Origin: Pseudopelobacter sp964601865
Lineage (GTDB): Bacteria > Desulfobacterota > Desulfuromonadia > Geobacterales > Pseudopelobacteraceae
NCBI GenBank assembly: GCA_964601865.1
Contig: CAZRPI010000021.1
Span: 1-35,219 of the forward strand
Length of the DNA stretch: 35,219 nucleotides
Direction: 5' to 3'
Below, piece after piece: positions 22,284 to 30,489 of the stretch. Under the pieces are notes generated by a model that saw nothing but the letters and a program-made list of their open reading frames with translations, had not been told where the DNA came from and ran no database searches. A program made the position numbers and the translations under genes. Position 1 is the first letter of the stretch; the number at the start of each line of letters is the position of its first letter.

Positions 22284-23549
22284 TTATTGTCTTACAAATT
22301 CCGATTTGGTGAAGGAATAATCGAAGTTCATGTGGTCTTTGTAGGTGCCTTCGAAAATGGCGGCAACGTCTTCGGTCATGACGAGCTCTTCGTCGGTCGG
22401 AATGACGAATACTTTGACCGGAGAATCGTCGGTGGTGATGAGGGTTTCGCGCTTTTTCGTCCTGGCGCTCTTGTTGCGTTCCTTGTCGACGATGATGCCG
22501 ATGTGCTCCAGGTTTTCCAGAGCCAGTTCGCGGATCTCAACGCTCATTTCGCCGACGCCGGCGGTGAAGACGATGGCGTCCACTTTGCCGATGGCAGCCA
22601 TATAGGCGCCGATGTATTTCTTGATGCGGTAGGTTTCAAGTTCCAGGGCAAGTTTGCAGCGCTTGTCGCCTTCAGCGGCGCCGGTGCTCACGTCGCGGCG
22701 GTCGGAGAAGCGGCCGGTAACGCCCAGGATACCGCTCTTCTTGTTGAGAATGGAGTCCATTTCCTTGGGACCGACATTCAGGGTCTGCATCATGAAAGAG
22801 GGGATCGCGGGATCGATATCGCCGCAACGGGTTCCCATGACGGCGCCTTCCAGCGGGGTGAGGCCCATGGAGGTGTCGATGGAAACGCCGTTCTTGATGG
22901 CGGTATGGGAAACGCCGTTGCCGATGTGCAGGGTAATGATGTTGCAGTCAGCGGCTTTTTTGCCCAGCAGGGCGGCGGCGCGTTTCGAAACGTAGAGATG
23001 GGATGTTCCGTGGAAACCGTAGCGGCGGACCTGGTGATTTTCATACCACTCATAGGGAAGCGCATACATGAAGGCGCGTTCGGGCATCGTCTGGTGGAAG
23101 GCGGTGTCGAATACCGCAACCTGCGTTACTTCCGGCAGAAGGGCCGTTGCGGCCTGGATGCCTTCGATATTGGCCGGATTGTGCAGCGGCGCCAGATGCG
23201 AACAGTCTTTCAGTGTCTGGATGACTTCGGGGCAGATCTTGACGGAGCAGGTGAATTTATCGCCACCATGGACGACGCGGTGGCCGATTGCGGAAATTTC
23301 CTTGACATCCTTGATAACGCCGCAATCCGGGCTGGTGACGGTCTTGATGACGAGGTCGATCGCAGCCTGATGGGAGGGACAGTCATGAATATCCTTGACA
23401 TTATCTTTGCCCGGAACTTCATGGACGATGTACGAACCCTCGATACCAACGCGTTCAACCACACCTTTGGCGATAACTTCCTTCTTCTGCCAGTCAAAAA
23501 GCTGGTACTTGACCGACGAGCTGCCGCAGTTCAATGCCATTATTATCAC
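22284..23549 (-). CDS. ackA: Acetate kinase
   Basis: AckA interconverts acetate + ATP and acetyl phosphate, giving ATP in fermentation or activating acetate for growth. The 421-residue protein has the family N-terminus MALNCGSSSVKYQLFD. It also has GHRVVHGG, VFDTAFHQTMP, RRYGFHGTSHLYVS, HIGNGVS and the EELVMTEDVAAIF tail. The GTG at 23549 is chosen because AGGAGG lies nine bases upstream; an in-frame ATG is nine bases further in. The usual partner pta is not adjacent on either side. Confidence 0.96.
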   Translation of the reverse strand: MIIMALNCGSSSVKYQLFDWQKKEVIAKGVVERVGIEGSYIVHEVPGKDNVKDIHDCPSHQAAIDLVIKTVTSPDCGVIKDVKEISAIGHRVVHGGDKFTCSVKICPEVIQTLKDCSHLAPLHNPANIEGIQAATALLPEVTQVAVFDTAFHQTMPERAFMYALPYEWYENHQVRRYGFHGTSHLYVSKRAAALLGKKAADCNIITLHIGNGVSHTAIKNGVSIDTSMGLTPLEGAVMGTRCGDIDPAIPSFMMQTLNVGPKEMDSILNKKSGILGVTGRFSDRRDVSTGAAEGDKRCKLALELETYRIKKYIGAYMAAIGKVDAIVFTAGVGEMSVEIRELALENLEHIGIIVDKERNKSARTKKRETLITTDDSPVKVFVIPTDEELVMTEDVAAIFEGTYKDHMNFDYSFTKSEFVRQ

Positions 23550-23597
23550 TGTCTTCTTCCTCCTGAAATGAAACCTCTTGATATGTAAAGCTCACCA

Positions 23598-23626
23598 CTT
23601 ATACAACATTGTTCGGTGAAATACAA
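23598..23626 (-). promoter_or_regulatory. Sigma70-like promoter of ackA
   Basis: On the minus strand TTGTAT (23626-23621), 17 bases, then TATAAG (23603-23598), about 50 bases before the GTG start. A direct repeat ATACAAC occurs at 23601 and 23621. Confidence 0.5.
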
Positions 23627-23803
23627 CAGCTTTGCCATTAAATTGCGAACATGGTTATGATTAATTTTGCGGCCTTACCATTGAATTGCCGAGCAAAGCC
23701 AGGGAGGCTCCGGAGGTTTTTTTGCTGGACATTTACCGGTGCTCGTGATAGTAGGACAGATCAGTATAATTTCCGAGGGTATATCTTGTAAGGAGGTAAA
23801 GCC

Positions 23804-23971
23804 GTGGCTCATTCCATTAATGACGACTGCATCAATTGCGGAGCATGTGAAGATTCCTGCCCGGTAAACGCCATCAGTGAGCAGAATGACAAAAGGGTCA
23901 TCGACCCTGACGTCTGCATCGACTGTGGCGCTTGCGTGGACACCTGTCCCGTTAACGCGATTCAGAGCTAA
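23804..23971 (+). CDS. 2[4Fe-4S] ferredoxin (clostridial type)
   Basis: This is a 55-residue low-potential electron carrier, too short for many gene finders. Two canonical cluster motifs are present: CINCGACEDSCP (C9, C12, C15, C19) and CIDCGACVDTCP (C38, C41, C44, C48). Each is followed by VNAI. The GTG start is set by a full AAGGAGGT seven bases upstream. A TATAAT box lies at 23765-23770, without a clear -35. It is monocistronic and divergent from ackA, so it may serve acetate- or pyruvate-linked oxidoreductases encoded elsewhere. Confidence 0.95.
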   Translation: MAHSINDDCINCGACEDSCPVNAISEQNDKRVIDPDVCIDCGACVDTCPVNAIQS

Positions 23972-23997
23972 GCGTAGGCGGATCTATATCTGTAAAT

Positions 23998-24029
23998 CGG
24001 GGGCCCGTGCCGAAAAGCACGGGCCCCCG
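23998..24029. terminator. Strong hairpin between ferredoxin and response regulator genes
   Basis: CGGGGGCCCGTGC pairs fully with GCACGGGCCCCCG around CGAAAA. It is convergently placed. The U-tract is poor, but the 13-bp GC stem makes termination likely. Confidence 0.7.
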
Positions 24030-24035
24030 GCGTTT

Positions 24036-24707
24036 CTATGGTTTTTCGAATTTGTATCCGACGCCGTACACTGAATGGATATACTCTTCGTCCGAGGCGA
24101 CAGCGGCAATTTTCTTGCGAAGCTTTTTAATATGACTGTCTATGGTGCGGTCGGAGACGACCCGCTCATCGGGATAGATCTTGTCCATCAGTTGCTGGCG
24201 GCCGTAAATGCGGCCGGGGTTGGCAGCCAGAAACTGCAGCAGTTTGAATTCGACCGCCGTAAGGTCAAGGTCGTGTTCGTTCAGGGTGGCTCGAAGACGC
24301 TGTTCATCCAGCACCAGACCGTCCGTCCTGATTGTCGCTCCTCCTTCGGTCCGTCGCAGAACCGCCTTGATCCTTGCTACCACCTCACGGGGGCTGAACG
24401 GTTTGCAGATATAATCGTCGGCGCCCAGTTCGAGCCCCAGCAGTCGATCGATTTCCTCAATCCGGGCCGTTGTCATGATAATGGGAACGGATGAGAATGA
24501 CCGGATCTCCTTGCAGATTTCCAGTCCATCCCTTCCGGGGAGCATCAGATCAAGTAGGATCAGGTCAGGACTCTGTCCGCGGACCCAGGGAACGACTGCC
24601 AGGCCGTCTGCCAGCAGACTGGTTTCAAATCCGGCTTTCCGCAGGTAATCATTCAACAGGGACGCCAGCTTTTCCTCATCCTCAACGATCAATATTCTTC
24701 CGGTCAT
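24036..24707 (-). CDS. baeR: BaeR-like response regulator (OmpR family)
   Basis: This 223-residue DNA-binding regulator is phosphorylated by the adjacent kinase. The receiver domain has the acidic pocket IVEDEEK, the phospho-Asp in LILLDLMLPG, and the conserved Thr and Lys (MTTAR, CKPFSP). The winged-helix output domain ends HSVYGVGYKFE. EEIDRLLGLELGADDYICKPFSPREVVARIKA is best remembered from BaeR, the E. coli envelope-stress regulator that activates spy. Its ATG overlaps the kinase stop (TGATG) with AGGGGA upstream, so the kinase-regulator order is HK first. A likely target is the divergent cluster from 27051. Confidence 0.88.
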   Translation of the reverse strand: MTGRILIVEDEEKLASLLNDYLRKAGFETSLLADGLAVVPWVRGQSPDLILLDLMLPGRDGLEICKEIRSFSSVPIIMTTARIEEIDRLLGLELGADDYICKPFSPREVVARIKAVLRRTEGGATIRTDGLVLDEQRLRATLNEHDLDLTAVEFKLLQFLAANPGRIYGRQQLMDKIYPDERVVSDRTIDSHIKKLRKKIAAVASDEEYIHSVYGVGYKFEKP

Positions 24708-26373
24708 CACCCATTCCCCTTCACTGGAAACTCAACCCGTACCCATAATCCTCCCAGCGGTGACGGTTTCGCCTTGATGGAACCACCGTGGGCTTCAACA
24801 ATACTGCGGCAGATGGCCAAACCGAGACCTGCTCCGCCGGTCGAGCGGTTGCGGGAACTGTCAACCCGGTAGAGCCGGTCAAACAACCTTTCCAGGGCGG
24901 CGGAAGGGACTCCCGGAGCCGAATCCTGAAAATCAATGGCAATAACGCCTTTGCCGCTGTCCAGCCTTACCAGGAGCTTTCCGCCGTGATCAGTGTATTT
25001 CAGGCTGTTGTCCAGCAGGTTGGTGAACAGTTGGCGCAGGCGCTCCGGATCGCCGAAAATGGGAGAGGGTTCTTCTTTTCCCATGGCGACCTCAAGCGAA
25101 ACCCCCTTGCCTTCGAATTCAGGCCTGAAAACAGTCAGGGTTTCAGTCAGTACGTCCGCCAGAACAAGTTCGGATTCACGATAGGATAGCGCGCCGACAT
25201 CGGACAGGGAGAGCTGGTAGAGATCATCAACCAGCCGGCCAAGACGAAGAATTTCCGCGTGCAGTGACTGAATCGCCTTCTGGTCGGGCTGGCGAATGCC
25301 ATCCTGGATTGCCTCGATTTCCCCCCGCAGAATTGCCAGCGGGGTGCGGAGTTCGTGGGAAATGTCGGCGACCCACTGACGGCGGGTCTGTTCGTTCCTC
25401 TCCAGGGCTATGGCCAGTGAATTGAAGTCGTGGGCCAGTTGCCCCAACTCGTCGTTCGAGGTGACCGGAACCCGGACCGAGAATGAGCCCGCCGTCATCT
25501 GATGGGTTGCCATGGCCAGATCCCGGATGGGGCGGACAAGGCGTTTGGCCAGCAGAAGTGACAGAACGGTGGAGAGGAGCACGATGACGCCTCCCGTCAA
25601 TGCTAAACCGATCTGCTGCTCCTGCAGGAAGCGATTCAGCGGTATATCGACGCGCCTGGTCCAGGGAAGGATCCCCAGGTATCCGATGATCCTGCCTTGA
25701 TGACGCAAGGTCAGGGTTTCGCAGTTCAGGGGTACCTGAAAACGGCTTATAACGATGCTCCTGTTGACGTCAAGGAGATAGAGACGTTCATCCATATGTC
25801 GCGCCAGATGGGGGGGCGGCAGACCTGGCGGCGGAGGTTTGGCGGCGTCGATGAACTCCGGAGGACGGTCTCTTCTCGGCATATTGTCGTAAGCGTCGCG
25901 CGNNNNNNNNNNNNNNNNNNNNNNNNNNNNNNNNNNNNNNNNNNNNNNNNNNNNNNNNNNNNNNNNNNNNNNNNNNNNNNNNNNNNNNNNNNNNNNNNNN
26001 NNTCGATGAACTCCGGAGGACGGTCTCTTCTCGGCATATTGTCGTAAGCGTCGCGCGGTGGCGACGGTTGCTCCATACTCTCCGGCGGCGGCATTCTTTC
26101 CATGGGAGGCTGCATTTCCATGGGAAACACCGCGGCCACCAGGTGCCGCCATTGCAGTGGATCTCCGCGGAGGAAATCCCAGTTTCCCTCGACACCGTAG
26201 TGTTTTTCCAGTTTGACGGCAAGACGGGACAAGCCGCTTTTTTCAATGTAGGTGGCATATTTCTGAACGCCGTAACTGAAGCTCCAGTGAATAATGAAAA
26301 CCGAACTGACGACCGCCAGGCTGGAAGCCATGAGAATCGATAGAAACAGTTTTTGTGTCAGGCCAATTTTCAT
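24707..26373 (-). CDS. baeS: BaeS-like sensor histidine kinase with proline-rich sensor insert, split by a false gap
   Basis: This membrane sensor kinase is 503 residues once the false gap is removed. TM1 is at about 8-30, the periplasmic domain at 31-203, TM2 at 204-224, then HAMP. The phospho-His is H288 in SHELRTP. The ATPase domain has N404 (LLDNSLKY) and GGAGLGL at 461-467. HELRTPLAILRGEIEAIQDG and the GNWDFLRGD sensor motif match BaeS as I remember it. An unusually proline-rich stretch (about 86-137) lies in the periplasmic domain. The supplied sequence has 100 Ns plus a duplicated 55-mer, which break the frame; deleting 155 bases restores one ORF. Confidence 0.88.
25848..25902. repeat. 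Left copy of second 55-bp contig-end duplication
   Basis: These 55 bases are identical to 26003-26057 and end exactly at the first N. Confidence 0.95.
25903..26002. other. Scaffold gap of 100 Ns (probably zero true length)
   Basis: This placeholder lies inside the kinase gene. The flanking duplication indicates that the contigs overlap, so nothing is missing. Confidence 0.9.
26003..26057. repeat. Right copy of second 55-bp contig-end duplication
   Basis: This is an exact copy of 25848-25902 that begins right after the last N. Confidence 0.95.
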
Positions 26374-27050
26374 AGTGTTGACGCCCCATGGAAAGTAATG
26401 CTTCCCTATTACTACCATAAACGAGCCCTTCAGTTGCAACTGAACAGATCTCCGGTGACATTATTTCCTCATTTCTTCCCCATTCCTTGATGCCCCCCTG
26501 ATTCGAATCGGAACCGTACCCCGTATCCACATTGTTTCCTTGGTCTTTCCTTATTTTTGGCCATGTTTTGGAGGTGTGCTTGCTTTCATATTGAGAGAGT
26601 CGGGGTGATCGGTTGCCGACGGTGCGGAAGAATCCGGGTGCCGGTTAATCATATTGCCAGTAATCCGTCAGCATGCCCCATGGAATCGGCCAGCGCGTAA
26701 CGGCCATGGTATGGGTGGTTACAGTAATAATTCAATCACTCCCGGAATGATGTCAAAAACAAAAGGCGCCGTGTTCTGGGGCGGAAACATTGGAGAGCTG
26801 GTGTCAGGGTTTTGACAAAATGACAATTATTTGAATGCCGTTATTCCATCCCGGATCCATTCCGGCGTCATTGGATTCGGGTTCATGTCGGGCCGGGATA
26901 TCCGCGGTTACCTGAGCTTGCCGGTCCGTCTTGGATGATCCCCAGATGGGCGCCGGAAAGGAGGTGAAATGACCAGAACCTGAAAACGACAGCAGTTGAA
27001 ATTCTGAAGGGTGTTGATGAAATCACCGATTTTTTGAAAGGAGTAAGGCG
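26374..27050. other. Divergent regulatory region (677 bp) between kinase and EF-hand genes
   Basis: No credible gene is seen. The part around 26727-26828 holds a minus-strand promoter-like pair and four TGACA-type motifs, listed separately. GAAAGGAG for the EF-hand gene lies near 27038. Confidence 0.6.
26727..26828. promoter_or_regulatory. Candidate operator/promoter cluster for the BaeSR-like regulator
   Basis: TGTCA at 26751 and 26802 and TGACA at 26813 and 26821 give four copies of one pentamer in 75 bp. The last two form a tandem TGACAAAA/TGACAATT. On the minus strand TTGACA (26756-26751), an 18-bp spacer and AATTAT could drive the kinase operon. Binding by the regulator is inference. 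Confidence 0.4.
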
Positions 27051-27953
27051 ATGACGAGTTCAATAGGTAGTGTAAGTAGCGGCATCAGCAGTACCCTGCT
27101 GCAACAGATGCAGGAAGAGATGTTCAAAAAGGCCGACAAGAATGGAGACGGCAAGATCACCTCTGATGAGATGAGCCAGTTGTCCCAGACCGGAAGTTCA
27201 CAGAGCAGTTCCTCATCCGATGATATTTTCAGCCAGCTCGATACCGATGGTGACGGCGCCATCAGCAGGCTCGAATCGGATGCCGCCATAGCACAGATGG
27301 CGCAGCAGATGCAGGCCCAGGGTCCTCCTCCACCGCCGCCTGCCGATGATACTTCGGAGAGCAGCAGTACTTCATCCGGCAGTTCCAGTTCTTCAACCTC
27401 AAATATTAGTTCATTGCTGCAGAGTCTCAGTACGGCGCTGCAGTCAGGAAATACGACCGACGCCAACACCGCGCTGGAATCCCTGGAAAAACTGGCCTCA
27501 TCGAACGGTGACAGCAGCTCGAACAATCCCTTCCTCAAGGACCTGCAGAGTATCGGCAGCGCCATTTCGTCCGGAGATACGAGCAGTGCGGAATCAATTC
27601 TCGCTAGCGTTCAGCAGAAGATCGGACAGGGTCCTCCTCCGCCGCCATCAGACAGTACATTCAGTACCAGCAGCACAGCTTCGACCGCATCAAATTCTTC
27701 AGAGATAGATTCTTTGTTTAAAAGCCTGAATTCCGCCTTGCAGTCCGGTAATGCCACTGACGCCAATAGTGCGCTTACCTCTCTGGAAAAGCTGGTTTCT
27801 TCAGACAGTTCGAGCGGTGAAGGCAACGGTACTAACGGCGATCTGAAGAATTTTCTCGCGGCATTGAAGAGCTACGTACAGCAGAGTTCCCTGAATTATG
27901 GTCAAAGCAGCTCCAACAGCATTTCCGAGAGTTCTTCAACCCGGTATGCATGA
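27051..27953 (+). CDS. EF-hand protein with polyproline linkers and internal 100-residue duplication
   Basis: This is a 300-residue Ser/Thr-rich protein. Two canonical EF-hand loops, DKNGDGKITSDE (29-40) and DTDGDGAISRLE (64-75), predict calcium binding. Polyproline runs GPPPPPP (91-97) and GPPPPP (194-199) act as linkers. Residues 121-151 and 221-251 are near copies (SALQSGN.TDAN.AL.SLEKL), exactly 100 residues apart, with a weaker third unit near 163. No signal peptide is visible, so it is cytoplasmic or exported by another route. GAAAGGAG precedes the ATG. It is the first gene divergent from the BaeSR-like operon. Confidence 0.85.
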   Translation: MTSSIGSVSSGISSTLLQQMQEEMFKKADKNGDGKITSDEMSQLSQTGSSQSSSSSDDIFSQLDTDGDGAISRLESDAAIAQMAQQMQAQGPPPPPPADDTSESSSTSSGSSSSSTSNISSLLQSLSTALQSGNTTDANTALESLEKLASSNGDSSSNNPFLKDLQSIGSAISSGDTSSAESILASVQQKIGQGPPPPPSDSTFSTSSTASTASNSSEIDSLFKSLNSALQSGNATDANSALTSLEKLVSSDSSSGEGNGTNGDLKNFLAALKSYVQQSSLNYGQSSSNSISESSSTRYA

Positions 27954-28395
27954 TCATGGAAAGCGCATGTCACACGAACGGCTGGACCTCAATGAAGGAT
28001 GCCGGTCATGCAGGATCGACTGAGGCATGACGAAGGAGTCCGTCGGTTTCGGTGTCGGAGGTTGTATTCGGCTAAACATGACGGATGATGGGTGTGACAT
28101 GAATCCGGAGTTCAGGGCTGGCGGTTAATGACGTCAGATGTAAGCAGTAGTGATATAAAGAGATCTAATTGTTCATGGGGCTGTCTTCATGCGAGGGCAG
28201 CCCCAATCTTTTTCCCGCGCCGGTGTCATTCCGGACGGTTCGTGCCGGGTTCTCCTTAATAGTTACATATTCTTACCATATTCTCCTGCTATGGTTTCTC
28301 CATGAGTACATGAAACACCGACAATATCTGCAATCCGGTGCGGGCTGGGGAGAGTCGGTGGCTTCGGTGATTGAAAAGAAAAGGAGATTTCCGTG
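27954..28395. other. Intergenic region (442 bp)
   Basis: It contains the terminator at 28177-28213. The only small open frames start without ribosome sites. No promoter is convincing. Confidence 0.5.
28177..28213 (+). terminator. Intrinsic terminator after the EF-hand gene
   Basis: GGGGCTG (28177-28183) pairs with CAGCCCC (28198-28204), followed by AATCTTTTT. Confidence 0.65.
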
Positions 28396-28686
28396 ATGAA
28401 GTTCAGTTTTGACCGAAAACTTGCATGTTGTCTGATTGTCGCGCTGTTGCCGGTTTCGGCGTGGGGAGTCTCGGAACCGCGGGGTGGAGGTGAGCCCGGA
28501 AGACCTCCGCAGGAGGCTTTTGAAGCCTGCAGGGGTAAATCCGAGGGGAGCGAGGTCGTGATCACAACTCCCAGTGGCGATACGATCAAGGCCACCTGCA
28601 GGTCCTTTAACGGCCAGTTGGTGGCTGTACCGGAAGGACCGCCTCCTCCGCCGAGAGGCGGCGGGAGAGGCGGGGACGGCAATTAG
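28396..28686 (+). CDS. Small secreted protein with polyproline-glycine tail
   Basis: This 96-residue protein is predicted to reach the periplasm. The signal peptide covers about residues 1-24 (basic start, hydrophobic LACCLIVALLPVS, AWG). The mature part has two cysteines (about C46 and C68) that could form a disulfide around SEVVITTPSGDTIKATC. The chain ends in EGPPPPPRGGGRGG. A GTG at 28393 is an alternative start; AGGAGA lies upstream of both. I recall similar small proteins with proline-rich ends near EF-hand genes in Geobacter, but no function is known. Confidence 0.75.
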   Translation: MKFSFDRKLACCLIVALLPVSAWGVSEPRGGGEPGRPPQEAFEACRGKSEGSEVVITTPSGDTIKATCRSFNGQLVAVPEGPPPPPRGGGRGGDGN

Positions 28687-28798
28687 TTCCGCCTGATCCA
28701 TGGGCGGTCGTCTGCGAACCGTGCCGTATATGTCAACAGAGTAGTCACGGTTTCCGGGTTCGGAACCGATAAAATCAGGGACAAAAGGAGATACAACT

Positions 28799-29383
28799 AT
28801 GAGACGGGGTACTGGTGTCTGCGTGCTTCTGGTGGCCATATCAGTAGGGGTGAGTGTCGTCTGGGCGGAAGGGGGCGACGGCATCTTGCAGCATGACAGG
28901 GATGGCTTCTGCCGTTGTCATGAAGCGGAACGGATGCCGCCACCACCGCTGCCACCCGAAGCCTGGATCGATCACATGGCAAAACGGTTGAGGCTGAGCT
29001 GTGAACAGCAGAAAAAAATCGGGGAGATTTTCGAGAAAGAGAGGGAGAAAGTTGCTCCTGTGCTGAAGAATCAGAGGGAGTACCAGCAGCAGCTCCAATC
29101 CGCCATTTCAGCGGCGAAGTATGATGAATCCGCGATTAGGGCCGTCGCCGTCAAGCAGGCCCAGACTGACGTGGAGCTGACCGTATCCCGGGCCAGATTG
29201 TGGAACCAGGTGAACAGTCTGCTAACTCCGGAGCAGCGCGTGCTTGCGGCAAAGAATCCTCCTCCTTTTCATCACCCGTTCGGGCCTAAATCATTCTGTG
29301 CCGGAGATATGGGACCGGGCCACATGCCGCCACCGCCGGCCGGAGAACAGCGATACAATCATTCCGGATCCGGAATGGAATAG
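28799..29383 (+). CDS. Spy/CpxP-like periplasmic protein
   Basis: This 194-residue exported protein resembles Spy/CpxP, all-helical periplasmic chaperones or stress sensors. A signal peptide ends near VWA (residue 23). The helical core (about 60-150) carries LTPEQ at 142-146, one of the two LTxxQ motifs of the family. The first is degenerate (LSCEQ, 66-70). Polyproline arms flank the core (MPPPPLPP at 46-53, MPPPPAG at 176-182), which E. coli Spy does not have. AAAGGAG precedes the ATG. In E. coli, BaeR activates spy, so its presence near a BaeSR-like pair is significant. Confidence 0.8.
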   Translation: MRRGTGVCVLLVAISVGVSVVWAEGGDGILQHDRDGFCRCHEAERMPPPPLPPEAWIDHMAKRLRLSCEQQKKIGEIFEKEREKVAPVLKNQREYQQQLQSAISAAKYDESAIRAVAVKQAQTDVELTVSRARLWNQVNSLLTPEQRVLAAKNPPPFHHPFGPKSFCAGDMGPGHMPPPPAGEQRYNHSGSGME

Positions 29384-29398
29384 GTACAAGAGGGTTAC

Positions 29399-29725
29399 AT
29401 GAAAGGAAAACTGCTGATAGATTGCCTTCCCGACTTCGCCCGGGAGCTTGAGGCGCTCCTGATGATGGAGCAGGACTCCGAACTGGCCCGTCAGACGCCT
29501 CTCATGCAGCTGGACGCAGCCGAGTGCGGAAGTAGCGAAGATTTCTGCAGCATACTCTGCACCGGTCTGAAGCCGGGAAGGGATTGGGGCAGGGGAGACA
29601 CGAGCATTGTCTTAAAGCCTGATCGGGGGAGCGTGCTTCTCAATGTGCTGGAGTGCGGGACCATGTCGGTTCAGGTGTTCTTTCGGAAGGATGTTCGGGA
29701 AAAAATTGAAAAACTCGGAATGTGA
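29399..29725 (+). CDS. Hypothetical cytoplasmic protein
   Basis: This is a 108-residue protein with no signal peptide or membrane segment. It contains several cysteines (AAECGSSEDFCSILC, LECG) and a mixed alpha/beta look. The end (VQVFFRKDVREKIEKLG) suggests a small beta-sheet followed by a helix. It lies 15 bases after the Spy-like gene and is probably in the same transcript; GAGGG precedes the ATG. I do not recognise the family. Confidence 0.6.
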   Translation: MKGKLLIDCLPDFARELEALLMMEQDSELARQTPLMQLDAAECGSSEDFCSILCTGLKPGRDWGRGDTSIVLKPDRGSVLLNVLECGTMSVQVFFRKDVREKIEKLGM

Positions 29726-29781
29726 TCTGATCTGCCCCGTTCTTTCATGCTGGGCCGGAATATTGAGGTAGATGGGTTGTC

Positions 29782-29843
29782 GCCCCGGTTATTTCACCGA
29801 TGTTTCATTTGTTGCGGGAAATGAAGCATCGGTGAAATGGGGC
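29782..29843. repeat. Large 20-bp-stem hairpin in intergenic DNA
   Basis: The arms 29791-29810 and 29819-29838 are complementary at 19 of 20 positions (the exception is a T-G wobble) around an 8-base loop GTTGCGGG. GCCCC/GGGGC pairs extend it beyond a 4-base bulge. There is no U-tract after it. Confidence 0.85.
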
Positions 29844-29935
29844 ATGTGGGCCTGTATTTCATTGATTGCCTTTGCTGCCCTGATTTCCAGAATGTGGATA
29901 AATTGCCTGCCATGCAAAGTAGATGTGGAGAATGA

Positions 29936-30292
29936 ATGAAGGTATGCAACCATTTGGAGACTTACTTGGATAGTCGTACATCAACCCTGGATGTGATGGG
30001 AATGGTAGTTACCCGGATTGATCCTTTTCCAGCCATTATCAGCGGCATGGAATGTGCGGCCGGGCTGATTGTAATGACCGTCAGATTTGGGAGTCTGGCT
30101 GATCTGGCGGGAATCTCATCCGGAGATATCGTATGTGAGATAGAGGGGATTCCCGTCAGGGATATTCTTGATCTGAAAAACATTCTATCCGGGCACGATC
30201 CGCTGAAGCCCCTCAGAATGCTGTTCAGGCGTGTCGGCGCCTGGCGGTATCTGGCCCTTCCACTGGATGAAGAGGCATTCTGGATGTCGTAA
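29936..30292 (+). CDS. Small PDZ-domain protein
   Basis: This 118-residue protein consists of little more than one PDZ-like domain (about residues 42-110). The carboxylate-loop-like GLIVMTV is followed by the typical GSLADLAGISSGDIVCEIEGIPVRD. No protease domain, signal peptide or membrane segment is present, so it would act as a soluble adaptor that grips C-terminal tails. GGAG lies five bases upstream of the ATG. A weak terminator follows. It stands between the Spy-like group and the DUF4405-EF-hand gene. Confidence 0.75.
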   Translation: MKVCNHLETYLDSRTSTLDVMGMVVTRIDPFPAIISGMECAAGLIVMTVRFGSLADLAGISSGDIVCEIEGIPVRDILDLKNILSGHDPLKPLRMLFRRVGAWRYLALPLDEEAFWMS

Positions 30293-30295
30293 CGC

Positions 30296-30320
30296 TTTGG
30301 GAAAAACGTTCCAATTTTTT
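30296..30320 (+). terminator. Weak intrinsic terminator after the PDZ gene
   Basis: TTGG(G)AA pairs with TTCCAA with one bulge, directly followed by six Ts. Confidence 0.4.
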
Positions 30321-30489
30321 CCGACATCGTTTTTTTCCGTATATCACACCACCCCATATCCTTTTCTTGCTGCCTTTCCGCCAAGTTGAATCCTCACGCA
30401 ATCTATTATGATTTGAGTTTTGTCCGGGAATTTGCGAGTATTTCCGTATTCACCTGCCGCAAAGAGTGTCGTACCGAGAGGAGTGTCCT

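Noticed and set aside
22287..23588. 433-codon plus-strand frame antisense to ackA
   Set aside because: Fully overlaps a certain acetate kinase gene; low-complexity composition.
28027..28128. Possible 33-codon ORF after the EF-hand gene
   Set aside because: No ribosome site or recognisable features; likely chance.
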